From an uncultured bacterium (GTDB taxonomy: Bacteria > Bacillota > Clostridia > Lachnospirales > Lachnospiraceae), in NCBI GenBank assembly GCA_905215405.1, contig CAJMQE010000009.1, forward strand, positions 9,716-73,715: a stretch of DNA of 64,000 nucleotides. The letters are read 5' to 3'. Of the stretch, positions 35,762 to 45,005 are shown in pieces. Positions within the stretch are counted from its first letter, which is position 1; the number at the start of each line of letters is the position of its first letter. A program made the translations under genes and the position numbers. The notes under the pieces are model-generated. The model was not told where the DNA came from, did no database searches, and saw only the letters and a list, made by a program, of their open reading frames with translations.

Positions 35762-38098
35762 TCAGACATGTGTAACGATGAAGGAACATTCACCATTTAC
35801 AATCACATTTTTCTTGCCAGCCTGAACAAAGAAGCTCTCGCCTGCTTTGAATTTCAGTGTTGTATTTCCTGTATTGATTGTTCCATTACCAGTCAGAACT
35901 ACGACTGATACGAAAGAAGTCTCATCCACAGGAACTTTTGCTTCATCTTTGACATCATATTTAAAACATTCGAAATATTTGCACTGAACCAGAAGTTCCT
36001 GTGTAAAATGTTCATTTTCTGTAACGATTGTCTTCTTATGATGCTGATTCGCATATGGCTTTGTATTCACTACATCAAGAGCCTTCTTTACGTGAAGTTC
36101 TCTTGGATTACCATATTTATCTCTTCTGTCATAATCATACATTCTGTAAGTACAGTTAGAGTTCTGCTGAATCTCACAAATCATGATTCCTTTTCCAATT
36201 GCATGAATTGTTCCGGAATTGATCATGATCGAATCGCCTTTCTTAACACTGACTTTATTCAATACTTCTTCAATCGTGTTATTTGCAATCCTTTCCTCTA
36301 ACTCTTCCTTGCTGACTTCTTTGGACAGCCCACAATAAAGGCTGGCTCCTTCTTCACAGTCAAGGATATACCACATTTCATTCTTGCCGTATTCTCCTTC
36401 ATTTTCCAATGCATATTCATCACCTGGGTGAATCTGTACCGATAAAGGTTTCTTGGCATCAATGAACTTGATCAGTACTGGGAATCTGTCAAGTGCCTGG
36501 CACTTCCAACCCAGCGCTTCTTTTCCGATAATCTGCAGATAGTCGTTAAACAGCATTCCCTTATAACGGCCCGCAGCAATTCTGCTCTGTCCATCCGGAT
36601 GAGCGGAAAGCTCCCAGCTCTCTGCAATAATATCGTAGTCACACTTCTTGCCAAATACGGTTCTTAACTTGGTACCGCCCCACAGATAATCCTTAAAGGC
36701 TGGTTCCAGTTTGACGATTGCAGCATCATCATTATCAACTGTGAACTTCTCCTGACCATAGATCTTGACCATATCGGATTCTTTCAGTTTATCACCAATA
36801 CCAACTTCGATGATTACTACATTTTCATCTGTATTATTTGCTACTTTATGTTTTGTTCCGATAGGTACCAGAACACTTTCAAAACGTTTATAATCTCTGG
36901 TCTCATCGCCCAGTGTGATCGTTGCCACACCTTCAACTACTGACCAGTACTCACTTCTGTATTCGTGCTGATGAAGATTCATGCTCATTCCTGGGAATAC
37001 TGTTACTTTCTTGACTTTGTATCCCGCTGCAGAAGTAAGCAATTCATGAATTCCCCATTCTCTATATGATAACCTGTTATAATCAAAATAGGACGCATAC
37101 TGATCGTGGTTATCTTTCATAATATCCTTGATATCCTCAATTGAATCCTTCTTTGATACATAGACTGCATCCTCTGTATTGACTACGACTACATCTTCAA
37201 GATCATTCGTAACGACCAGCTGATGTTCTGCCTTATTTATAACAGAAACATTTTCACATTTATTCTCAATGACATCTTTTACATCACTGTCTCTTGTAAA
37301 TTCTTCAAGATCACAGACATTTCCAACATCCTGCCATTCAAATCCAATTTCAACGACTCTTGCCTGATCTGTCTTTTCAAATACACAGCTTTCCACGCTT
37401 CCAGCTGGTATTCCATTCATTATCTTGTCTGAAAATCTTACGCTTCTTCTGATTGCAGATACTTTTCTTCTTGCTGCTCTACAGGCATTATAAATCTCAG
37501 GAGAATTGATCTTTAAAGCATTCAGGAAATCTCCTGCTCTACAGAGAAAGATTCCACTATTCCAGAGATAATGATTTTCATACGTATACTGTTCTGCTTC
37601 TTCATATTCAGCTCGTTCAATGAACTGCTGAATCATTTCTTCATCTCGTTTAATATAACCATAGGAAACAGATGGTTTATCAGGTTTTACACCAAATGCG
37701 ACCAACGCTCCTTCTTTTGCCATTTCCTTAGCCTTCAGAATTGCACACTGATACTCTTTTCCTTCTACAAGGTTATCCGCAGACACAACAAAAACAAGTT
37801 CAGACTGATTACAGAACATACAGCCCAATGCAATTGCAGGTGCCGTACCTCTTGGTTCCCCTTCCAGTAAAACTCTGTATCTGAGACTCTGGAAAGCTTT
37901 CATCTGACCTTCAACGATGTTTAGATAATTCTCATTCGTCATGATGATAAACTCATCACAAAAAGGCATATTTCTGACTATGGTCTCCTGTAATAAAGAT
38001 CTGCCTTCTTTTATGTTCATAAACTGCTTTGGATAATTTTTTCTTGATAAAGGCCAAAGGCAATCACCACTGCCGCCAGCCAGGATAAGACATTTCAT
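35762..38098 (-). CDS. Fusion: mannose-1-P guanylyltransferase, cupin PMI and class I mannose-6-P isomerase
   Basis: 778-residue fusion supplying GDP-mannose. Residues about 1-265 are a ManC-type nucleotidyltransferase, about 345-450 a type II PMI cupin (GMSMNLHQHEYRSEYW), and about 465-700 a zinc-type class I ManA (VQIHPGDEYA, KNEMWY, GTIHAIG). The ManC-ManA combination makes two isomerase modules in one chain. The nucleotidyltransferase signature reads GGSGDCLWPLSRKNYPKQF: the Arg of GxGxR is Cys here (codon TGC, one base from CGC). The GMP activity may be altered or lost. AAGGAG precedes ATG 38098. Confidence 0.88.
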   Translation of the reverse strand: MKCLILAGGSGDCLWPLSRKNYPKQFMNIKEGRSLLQETIVRNMPFCDEFIIMTNENYLNIVEGQMKAFQSLRYRVLLEGEPRGTAPAIALGCMFCNQSELVFVVSADNLVEGKEYQCAILKAKEMAKEGALVAFGVKPDKPSVSYGYIKRDEEMIQQFIERAEYEEAEQYTYENHYLWNSGIFLCRAGDFLNALKINSPEIYNACRAARRKVSAIRRSVRFSDKIMNGIPAGSVESCVFEKTDQARVVEIGFEWQDVGNVCDLEEFTRDSDVKDVIENKCENVSVINKAEHQLVVTNDLEDVVVVNTEDAVYVSKKDSIEDIKDIMKDNHDQYASYFDYNRLSYREWGIHELLTSAAGYKVKKVTVFPGMSMNLHQHEYRSEYWSVVEGVATITLGDETRDYKRFESVLVPIGTKHKVANNTDENVVIIEVGIGDKLKESDMVKIYGQEKFTVDNDDAAIVKLEPAFKDYLWGGTKLRTVFGKKCDYDIIAESWELSAHPDGQSRIAAGRYKGMLFNDYLQIIGKEALGWKCQALDRFPVLIKFIDAKKPLSVQIHPGDEYALENEGEYGKNEMWYILDCEEGASLYCGLSKEVSKEELEERIANNTIEEVLNKVSVKKGDSIMINSGTIHAIGKGIMICEIQQNSNCTYRMYDYDRRDKYGNPRELHVKKALDVVNTKPYANQHHKKTIVTENEHFTQELLVQCKYFECFKYDVKDEAKVPVDETSFVSVVVLTGNGTINTGNTTLKFKAGESFFVQAGKKNVIVNGECSFIVTHV

Positions 38099-38190
38099 TG
38101 CTTTTCTCCTTATCGGTTCGGTGCCCGTACCTGTATTTACTTACCGGTACCTCACTTACCGCTTATACATCTATCTACTAATATTGCCAA

Positions 38191-38254
38191 CTTTACCTGA
38201 AATATCCAGTTCCCCGGGCCAGCCGGGGAGGATATTTCATTTCAGGGTAAAAGG
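38191..38254 (-). other. Strong two-tier hairpin between pntC-like and manC-manA genes
   Basis: GAAATATCC (38199-38207) pairs with GGATATTTC (38230-38238), enclosing CCCCGG/CCGGGG (38212-38217, 38223-38228). Outer TACC/GGGTA pairs extend it. No T-run follows in the leftward direction, so it may be an mRNA processing or stability element within the operon rather than a full terminator. Confidence 0.5.
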
Positions 38255-38272
38255 GACACAGCCCTGTTCACT

Positions 38273-38980
38273 CTATTTTTCTGTTGCATAAGAAGGATCG
38301 ACTTCCTTCAATTCATCAACTGTATCAATCTCGACCAGTTGACCTGGTTCTACCGGATGAATCCCAAGTTCCAGATTATTTAACTGGCTATCAACGATCT
38401 CATCCCAGTATAACTGTTCATGACCTGCAGATTCGTATGCTTTCGCAATGGCATCCGCGATCACTTTTGCATCCTTCTGTTTGAAATAAGAGATACCTAC
38501 CATATTATAAGTATCATCTCCACCCTTTCCAACTCTTGTAATCTGACCATCTTTCAGATCAAATACCCAGTCATCAGAATGTCCAGCGACCATTTTCCCA
38601 TAATAACAGGACTTTTTAAGATCTGCATCAAATATAGAAGGATCGGATACATACAGATCTGCCTCGCAAATAAAACAGTCTGCACTTCCAAGGATCTCTC
38701 CCACCGCATGGATGGAAGAGATATTATTTTTTATTAGGTATTCCGTATTCTCAATGATCTCAAGATTGGAATATTTGTCTTTTAAATAATTGAACTGCTC
38801 TTTTAAATATCCTGTGACAACGTAGATCTTGTCTACGCCACGTCTGTTCAGACCGGCTATAACAGTCTCGATCATAGACTTTCCATGGACTTTCACTAAT
38901 GGCTTTGGTGTATTCTCTGTGATCGGACGCATTCTGCTTCCAAGACCTGCAGCCATCAAAATTGCTATTTCATTATTCAT
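38273..38980 (-). CDS. LicC/PntC-like cytidylyltransferase (probable CTP:AEP)
   Basis: 235-residue sugar-nucleotidyltransferase-fold enzyme with MAAGLGSRMRPITENTPKPLV at the N-terminus, ICEADLY for the metal site and the C-terminal ELVEIDTVDEL. LicC relatives activate phosphocholine; PntC relatives activate 2-aminoethylphosphonate (AEP) as CMP-AEP. The preceding genes make AEP and a LicD gene lies upstream in the same operon, so CMP-AEP is the likely product. It starts 12 bp after the PEP mutase gene, with AGAGGA before ATG 38980. Specificity is inferred from context, not from a residue I can prove. Confidence 0.85.
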   Translation of the reverse strand: MNNEIAILMAAGLGSRMRPITENTPKPLVKVHGKSMIETVIAGLNRRGVDKIYVVTGYLKEQFNYLKDKYSNLEIIENTEYLIKNNISSIHAVGEILGSADCFICEADLYVSDPSIFDADLKKSCYYGKMVAGHSDDWVFDLKDGQITRVGKGGDDTYNMVGISYFKQKDAKVIADAIAKAYESAGHEQLYWDEIVDSQLNNLELGIHPVEPGQLVEIDTVDELKEVDPSYATEK

Positions 38981-38992
38981 AAGATCATCCTC

Positions 38993-40288
38993 TTATAATT
39001 CATCAATTAACGTAATGATTTCCTTAAATGGCATCAGCTTTGCATCTACCTCAAGAGCTCTATGGTTCTTCAGGATTTCAACTGCAGTCTGTTTCATTGC
39101 TGGGAAAGCACTTCTTGTCAGCTGGTTTGCATAAATAACAACATTTACACCGTGTGTTGCAAGTTCATGTTCTGTAACCATATTAAATGATGTAGGAACA
39201 ACAACGATTGGTGTTGTCTTATTTGTTTCTCTGAACTTATCGCAGAATTCAAAGATCTCAGCTGGATCTTTCTTTCTTGAATGGATCATGATACCATCAG
39301 CACCTGCTTCAACGTATGCATGCGCACGTTTTAAAGCATCTTCCATTCCCTGTTCCAGAATCAGACTTTCAATTCTTGCAATGATCATGAAGTCTTCTGT
39401 ACGCTGAACTCTCTTACCTGCAGAAATCTTAGCACAGAAGTTTTCGATTGTATCCTGTGTCTGTTTTACTTCATTACCAAACAGTGAGTTCTTCTTAAGG
39501 CCTGTCTTATCTTCGATAATAACGGCTGAAACACCCATTCTTTCAAGTGTTCTTACATTATATACGAAATGTTCAATTAATCCGCCTGTATCACCATCAA
39601 GAATGATTGGTTTTGTTGTTACTTCCATAACATCATCAATTGTACGAAGTCTTGATGACATATCAACTAATTCAATATCAGGTTTACCTTTTGCTGTAGA
39701 ATCACAAAGAGATGATACCCACATTGCATCGAACTGATCCAGCTGGCCATTGTTTTCAACAATAGTTTTTTCTGCGATCAGACCAGTCAGACCACTATGA
39801 ACTTCTAGAGTCTTAACAACTTCACATTTATCGATCAGCTGTTTTAATCTCTTTCTTCTGAATTCTGGCATAGCAAGTTTTTCTTTCATAATGTTGTCTA
39901 TTTTTCTGACTTCTTCATTATATGTATAAGGAACTTCAATGAGTTCTCCACCATTTTTCTTTAATGCAGCAATTACATTTTCACGAATTGCAGCTTCTGG
40001 ACCCTCTTTCCAGTTGTCACCATGAATTACATAATCAGGTTTTAATTCAGCGATAATATCATCATACATAATCTCTTTCTGTACGACTACTTCGCTTACA
40101 TCTTCGATATCCTTTACCATCTGAATTCTCTCTTCAAATGATACTGCTGGGTAACGATTGTAACGAATCATTGCTTCATCACTTAATACACCGACGATTA
40201 CATCACCGTGTTTCTTTGCTTCTTTGATAATATTAAGATGTCCTGCATGAATGACATCAGTACAAAAGCATGCATATACTTTACTCAT
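38993..40288 (-). CDS. pepM: PEP mutase with N-terminal cytidylyltransferase-like domain
   Basis: 431 residues. The C-terminal two-thirds (about 135-425) are phosphoenolpyruvate mutase, which forms the C-P bond of phosphonopyruvate: VSSLCDS, DGDTGG and the diagnostic EDKTGLKKNS (EDK-X5-NS). The N-terminal part (about 1-130) is a cytidylyltransferase-like fold with HxGH as HAGHLN. I prefer ATG 40288, where this domain starts (MSKVYACFCTDVIHAGH). A GTG at 40351 with AAAGG upstream would add 21 residues. A hairpin GCTCTT/AAGAGC (40301-40316) sits just before 40288. Equilibrium favours PEP, so the adjacent decarboxylase is needed. Confidence 0.94.
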   Translation of the reverse strand: MSKVYACFCTDVIHAGHLNIIKEAKKHGDVIVGVLSDEAMIRYNRYPAVSFEERIQMVKDIEDVSEVVVQKEIMYDDIIAELKPDYVIHGDNWKEGPEAAIRENVIAALKKNGGELIEVPYTYNEEVRKIDNIMKEKLAMPEFRRKRLKQLIDKCEVVKTLEVHSGLTGLIAEKTIVENNGQLDQFDAMWVSSLCDSTAKGKPDIELVDMSSRLRTIDDVMEVTTKPIILDGDTGGLIEHFVYNVRTLERMGVSAVIIEDKTGLKKNSLFGNEVKQTQDTIENFCAKISAGKRVQRTEDFMIIARIESLILEQGMEDALKRAHAYVEAGADGIMIHSRKKDPAEIFEFCDKFRETNKTTPIVVVPTSFNMVTEHELATHGVNVVIYANQLTRSAFPAMKQTAVEILKNHRALEVDAKLMPFKEIITLIDEL

Positions 40289-40374
40289 AATAATACCACT
40301 GCTCTTTGTTAAGAGCACCCTTTCCCTTTTTTTCGCTAATAAGTATTTCACTTTCAGCCTTTACCAAAAACTAC

Positions 40375-41508
40375 TTACTTGATAACCCCATGATATTTCA
40401 TGAAATTATTCTTATTTTCAATTGCTGTTTCCTTTGGTCTTCCAAGGTCAGCTCTTGAACTAAGTGCAACCTTAACTTCGATAAATACTGTGCTGTCAGC
40501 TGCTTTTGCTGCTTCCAGAGCTTTTTCAAGCTCTTCCTCTGAAGTAGCGCTATATACATTAGGATATCCACAAGCCGTGGCTACCTTAGCGTAATCAGTT
40601 CCTACTGCTCCTGTTGGCATTCCGCCTACAGATTCATGTGCATCATTATTGATACAGATATGTACCATATTCTTTGGCTGTCTTGTTCCAACAAATGCCA
40701 GACAACCCATCTGCATAAGTACGGCTCCATCGCCATCGATACAAAATACTTTCTTGTCCTGCATATTGTCTGCAATACCAAGTGCGATCATAGAAGCATG
40801 TCCCATTCCGCCAACTGTAAGGAATTCCTGCATATGCTGTCCATTGACAATATCTGCTTCCTCATAGACTTCTCTTGAAATCTTACCTGTTGTTGAAACA
40901 ACAACATCGGATGGATCTAACTTTTTAAGAATTGTAGCGATTGCATCTTCTCTGACAAACGGATACTGGTTTGCATAACTTCCACCGTTTCTCTTTTCAA
41001 AAGTCTCTTTTTTGATAATAATAGCATACTGCTTATTAGATGCAAGCACTTTATTGGCAATTGCCATAATTTTATCAAGTTCCTCTTCTGTTGTATCTTT
41101 GCTGATCACTGTATGTTCAATTTCTAATGTATCAAACATTTTTTCAGTGATCCTGCCCATGAATTTATGCTGTGGTTCATCATGAACTCCTGGTTCTCCT
41201 CGCCATCCGACCAGGAATAACATTGGAATATCATATACTTCCTCATTTGCAATGGAAGTAACCGGATTAACAGTGTTACCAAGCCCACTGTTCTGCATAT
41301 AGACGCAGGCTGGTTTTCCTGTTGCAAGAAAAACTCCTGTTGCGATTCCTACTGCAGCACCTTCATTTGCAGGTACATAGTGTTTTAACTCATCTTTTCC
41401 ATCTGTGTTTATGTAATCACAAAACTGTTTTAATGTAGAATCTGGTACACCGATCAGTGACTCAATTCCAATGTTTTTCAAATGTTCAACAAACTTTTCC
41501 GCTTTCAT
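40375..41508 (-). CDS. aepY: Phosphonopyruvate decarboxylase
   Basis: TPP-dependent enzyme that decarboxylates phosphonopyruvate to phosphonoacetaldehyde and so drives the PEP mutase step. At 377 residues it matches the family's short single-chain layout. The pyrimidine-binding part starts with GVPDSTLKQFCDYI and has the activating Glu in PANEGAAVGIA. The pyrophosphate part has DGDGAVLMQMGCLAF and NNDAHESVGG. AAAGGA precedes ATG 41508. It lies directly upstream of pepM and downstream of the AEP transaminase gene. Confidence 0.95.
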   Translation of the reverse strand: MKAEKFVEHLKNIGIESLIGVPDSTLKQFCDYINTDGKDELKHYVPANEGAAVGIATGVFLATGKPACVYMQNSGLGNTVNPVTSIANEEVYDIPMLFLVGWRGEPGVHDEPQHKFMGRITEKMFDTLEIEHTVISKDTTEEELDKIMAIANKVLASNKQYAIIIKKETFEKRNGGSYANQYPFVREDAIATILKKLDPSDVVVSTTGKISREVYEEADIVNGQHMQEFLTVGGMGHASMIALGIADNMQDKKVFCIDGDGAVLMQMGCLAFVGTRQPKNMVHICINNDAHESVGGMPTGAVGTDYAKVATACGYPNVYSATSEEELEKALEAAKAADSTVFIEVKVALSSRADLGRPKETAIENKNNFMKYHGVIK

Positions 41509-41648
41509 ACTTTATATCCTTTCATACTAATCCATTATCTGTTTCATTATTGTAAGGCAATTGATTACTATCTGTTCTCCAGCTGACTGCCAGAACAGTT
41601 ATATATTTTTTTCATGCGGTGAATATCTTGTTTTTCTAACCCTTAGAA

Positions 41649-42779
41649 CTATTTATTATATTTTACAGGAACTGCAACTCCTGTTTCTTTCAAAGCTTCT
41701 CTGAACACCTTGAAAAATGCCACAATATCCTCTTCATCGATCTGTCCAAGTGCACATAATCTAAATGTGTTCGTCGTTGAGATCTTACCAGGATAAATTG
41801 TAAATCCATGATCATAACAATAGTCATGAACTTTTTCAAAGCTCCAGTTTGCATCATCTGGATATATTGCTGATACGACCAGTCCTGTCTGCCATTCTCT
41901 CTTGATTACATCCTTGAAACCAAGATCATCAAGGCCCTTATGGATGGCTTCAAATACTCTTGTATGACGAGCCCATTTTGCCTCTTCGCCCTCTGCGAAG
42001 TACTCTTTTAATGCCTGTTTTACAGAGTAAATAGTCTGTACTGGTGGTGTAAAATGCATTTCTCCAGTTCTTTCAAAGAAATCGTACTGTAAGAATAAAT
42101 TACAGTAATAAGAACGCTTTGGATAATCTTTTGATTTCTTAATGATTTCTTCGTTACCAATGATAAAGGAAAGACCTGTCATAGCCTGGATACCCTTCTG
42201 GGCGGAAGCCATACAGAAATCTATATTATCTTTTTCAATATCAATTGGTCTCATTGCATATGTTGATGTGGTATCACATACAAAGATTGCATCATATTTA
42301 TGAGCAAGTGCACCGATTTCACGGATTGGATTCAGGATTCCTGTACCAGTCTCATTATGTGTTGTATAAACAAGTGCAATATCGGAATTCTCTTTTAAAG
42401 CTTTTTCTACTTCGGCAAGATCAGGTCTCTGATCTACCGGACACTCAACAACAACATGTGGAAGTCCGTAATATTCACAGATTTCCTGTGCTCTGGATGT
42501 ATAAGCGCCATTTTTAACAAGAAGAATTTTCTTATCTGCTGGTAACAGCGAATTCAGGCAGACATCAATATTTAATGTACCTGATCCACAGAAGAGAACT
42601 GATGTGTATTTGTTCAGATCACCATGAACGATCTTAACAAGGTCTTCTCTTAATCCCTTCATCATGGAAGCGAATTCTTTTTCCCTTGGGCAGATATCTG
42701 GTATTACCTGTGCCATTTTCACAGAATCAGTTGTTGTAGCTGGTCCTGGATTAAGTAAAATGTTTCTTTTAATATTCAT
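41649..42779 (-). CDS. phnW: 2-aminoethylphosphonate-pyruvate transaminase
   Basis: PLP-dependent class V aminotransferase interconverting phosphonoacetaldehyde and AEP. 376 residues beginning NIKRNILLNPGPATTTDSVK, the typical PhnW start, with the PLP Lys in CMASAQKGIQAMTG and RLCALG near the C-terminus. ATG 42779 has GGAGG 5 bases upstream; ATG 42791 lies inside that site. The reversible family is also used in AEP breakdown, but the adjacent pepM and decarboxylase and the absence of phnX or phnA genes point to synthesis here. Confidence 0.94.
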   Translation of the reverse strand: MNIKRNILLNPGPATTTDSVKMAQVIPDICPREKEFASMMKGLREDLVKIVHGDLNKYTSVLFCGSGTLNIDVCLNSLLPADKKILLVKNGAYTSRAQEICEYYGLPHVVVECPVDQRPDLAEVEKALKENSDIALVYTTHNETGTGILNPIREIGALAHKYDAIFVCDTTSTYAMRPIDIEKDNIDFCMASAQKGIQAMTGLSFIIGNEEIIKKSKDYPKRSYYCNLFLQYDFFERTGEMHFTPPVQTIYSVKQALKEYFAEGEEAKWARHTRVFEAIHKGLDDLGFKDVIKREWQTGLVVSAIYPDDANWSFEKVHDYCYDHGFTIYPGKISTTNTFRLCALGQIDEEDIVAFFKVFREALKETGVAVPVKYNK

Positions 42780-42844
42780 AACATCCTCCAATCTTTGCCT
42801 TCAGCCACACCCGTCTCATCAATACATGAAAACTGGTGCTTTAT

Positions 42845-44077
42845 TTATCTTTCATTTTCTGAAATTTCATTATTTAATGGTTTGCCATTGGCATTTATAA
42901 TACCAATTACGGAAATCATCGCAAATCTGAAAATATTCATTCCCAGGATTGCATAGGCCATCCCCATTAACCCTCCATTGATTACGGAAGGAATTGAAAC
43001 AACAAAAAACATTATAGCATACACAATATTAATATACAATTGAAGCCGTTCCTTCGTAAATCTCAGTACGACTACCATAAATGTTTCTGATATAAAATAG
43101 AAGATCTGTCCTGCATTTGCAAGGAAGAACAATGGCTTTGCTGCTTCAAATACGTCTGGATACATGATCTTTACAAATACATAAGAAACGACCATACCTC
43201 CAATTGTAACTACTGCACCAATTGCAAGCAGTGCTACTGTTAAAAGAGACATCATCTTCTTAGTAATGCCACCTTTGTATTTTGACAGATAGCCAATAAT
43301 AACACCATTTAAAGGTGCTGTCAGCAGTGCTACGATCTTACCGATCAGTGTGGATGTGTAGAAAATCGTTACTTCTGCAGAACCAACAAAAATCAATAAC
43401 AGAATTCTATCTGCATTTAAAACAATGGTCGAAATCAGGTAAGCACTTGATAATGTGACCATGGATTTAATATTATCCCAGAAATGCTCTGATTTTCGGA
43501 GCAATGGTCTTTTATAGATATCTCCTTTAAATCCAACATAAAGTGTTGCAAGAAGTTCGCCAAGGATGAGTGTCACACACCAGGATCCAATCACGCCATA
43601 AAGCAGAACACCTAACAGATAACCGACTGTAATCGCCAGATAATACAGGAAAAATCCTTTGTAATTGAGTTCCAGTCTGAAATTAACATCTCCATAATAT
43701 CTGAGAATACTTAATACCATCAGAACAGCAAGTCCGATAAATGCCGGAACATTTGCTTCTCCCATTGTAATTACGGTAACCAGCGAAACAATCAGTGAGA
43801 TTGCGCAGATAACTGCAAGGAAAATATTGTAATCTCCCTTAACATCCTTCACTTTTGTGCTGACAACCATTCTTGAATAATTTGCTCCCGTACCAAAAGA
43901 CGATGCCATAATGGAGACAACTGACAGGATTGAAAGAACCACGCCAAATGAATCCGCTCCCATTTTCCTCTGCAGATAAGGGTATACGACCATCTGGATC
44001 ACACCATTTAACAGAACAAGTGCGCCGATACTGTAAATCAGATCGCCTGCAAATGCTTTCAGGAAATTTTTCTTCAT
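42845..44077 (-). CDS. Polysaccharide flippase-like membrane protein (MATE/Wzx type)
   Basis: 410 residues with about 12 TMs and the MOP-superfamily pattern: an N-terminal GVIQMVVYPYLQRKMGADSFGVVLSILSVVSIMASSF followed by repeated 6-TM halves. GAGGT lies 7 bases before ATG 44077. Located between the LicD and AEP transaminase genes, it probably moves a lipid-linked glycan or its AEP-bearing precursor across the membrane. No Wzy polymerase-like gene was seen in the window. Confidence 0.82.
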   Translation of the reverse strand: MKKNFLKAFAGDLIYSIGALVLLNGVIQMVVYPYLQRKMGADSFGVVLSILSVVSIMASSFGTGANYSRMVVSTKVKDVKGDYNIFLAVICAISLIVSLVTVITMGEANVPAFIGLAVLMVLSILRYYGDVNFRLELNYKGFFLYYLAITVGYLLGVLLYGVIGSWCVTLILGELLATLYVGFKGDIYKRPLLRKSEHFWDNIKSMVTLSSAYLISTIVLNADRILLLIFVGSAEVTIFYTSTLIGKIVALLTAPLNGVIIGYLSKYKGGITKKMMSLLTVALLAIGAVVTIGGMVVSYVFVKIMYPDVFEAAKPLFFLANAGQIFYFISETFMVVVLRFTKERLQLYINIVYAIMFFVVSIPSVINGGLMGMAYAILGMNIFRFAMISVIGIINANGKPLNNEISENER

Positions 44078-44164
44078 AGTTTACCTCTTTTTTGTGTTGC
44101 TTTCATGTCCCGGCTCTACCGGGGACCGCATTGACACAATCTTTATGTAACACAATTTTGTATT

Positions 44165-45001
44165 TTACTCGATTTTCAAATATTCGCTATTCAGATCGTA
44201 ATGCTCTGCAATCTGCTGTTCCTTTGGTGGAAGCTGCATATAATCACCGAACATCGTTCTTAAAATATTGTCATATCCAACTGGTGCCATGAACTTATGT
44301 CCTTCATAGTCCAGTTCGATCTGTTTTTCGAACCATTTCTTATCGTATACATACTGGATCTGATCAAATGGATAGTTTGCAGCATAGCAGGACTTGTAAC
44401 CCTTGTTGTTATCACTCTGTGCTGTTTTCCAGAACCATTTTTCAATTGTGGTCTGTTTGAACAGTTTTCCAATATGAGAAAGCACAAAAACACCTGCTTT
44501 CTGAAGTGTTGTATATTCATTATAATTCAGTTTATATCTGTGTCCCCATGATAATCCATATAACAGATGCAATTTGAAGAATTTAAGTCTCTGTTTGAAT
44601 TTGTTATCTGAGATATCATCCAGGACAAATATATCAAGGACAAAGCAATTCAGCTTATTGTTATAGAATTCCATCTCACCTTCTACTGGTTTGATCTGTG
44701 TCTTCTTATAAGCAACATGCGTAATAAAGTCAAAGAAAGAACGTTCGCCATAATCTACTGGTTCTACTACTTCGAAATCTTCTCCAAGTTCCGTTGGAGC
44801 GATCTTCATAAATCTTTCAAAGTCTTTTCTTGGCATGGTAATATCAACATCATCATCCCATGGAATGTTTCCCTTATGTCTGACTGCTCCGATCAGGGTA
44901 CCACTATCCATAAAATATGCAATATCATGCTTTCTGCAGATTCTGTCGACTTCTGCCAGTATTTTGTCATTCGTGTCGTGAATATCTTTCATTGTATACA
45001 T
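44165..45001 (-). CDS. licD: LicD-family phosphotransferase (probable AEP transferase)
   Basis: 278-residue enzyme of the LicD family, which moves a phosphoryl-base from a CMP/CDP donor to a surface glycan. Signature at the N-terminus: MDSGTLIGAVRHKGNIPWDDDVDITMPR, with the DDD metal cluster. I prefer ATG 45001, preceded by AAAGGGG inside the end of the upstream GT2 gene; it starts 5 bp after that stop on the leftward reading. LicD proteins are best known for phosphocholine. In this operon the only phosphorylated amine made is AEP, so it probably attaches AEP from CMP-AEP. Confidence 0.88.
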   Translation of the reverse strand: MYTMKDIHDTNDKILAEVDRICRKHDIAYFMDSGTLIGAVRHKGNIPWDDDVDITMPRKDFERFMKIAPTELGEDFEVVEPVDYGERSFFDFITHVAYKKTQIKPVEGEMEFYNNKLNCFVLDIFVLDDISDNKFKQRLKFFKLHLLYGLSWGHRYKLNYNEYTTLQKAGVFVLSHIGKLFKQTTIEKWFWKTAQSDNNKGYKSCYAANYPFDQIQYVYDKKWFEKQIELDYEGHKFMAPVGYDNILRTMFGDYMQLPPKEQQIAEHYDLNSEYLKIE

Positions 45002-45005
45002 GTGA

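Noticed and set aside
41572..41598. Hairpin CTGTTCT/AGAACAG between AEP genes as a terminator
   Set aside because: The T-run follows only in the rightward direction, where no gene precedes it; leftward it lacks a tail, so it was left out as a feature.
41649..42779. AEP degradation by PhnW
   Set aside because: No phnX, phnY or phnA gene is near; PEP mutase and decarboxylase next door show synthesis.
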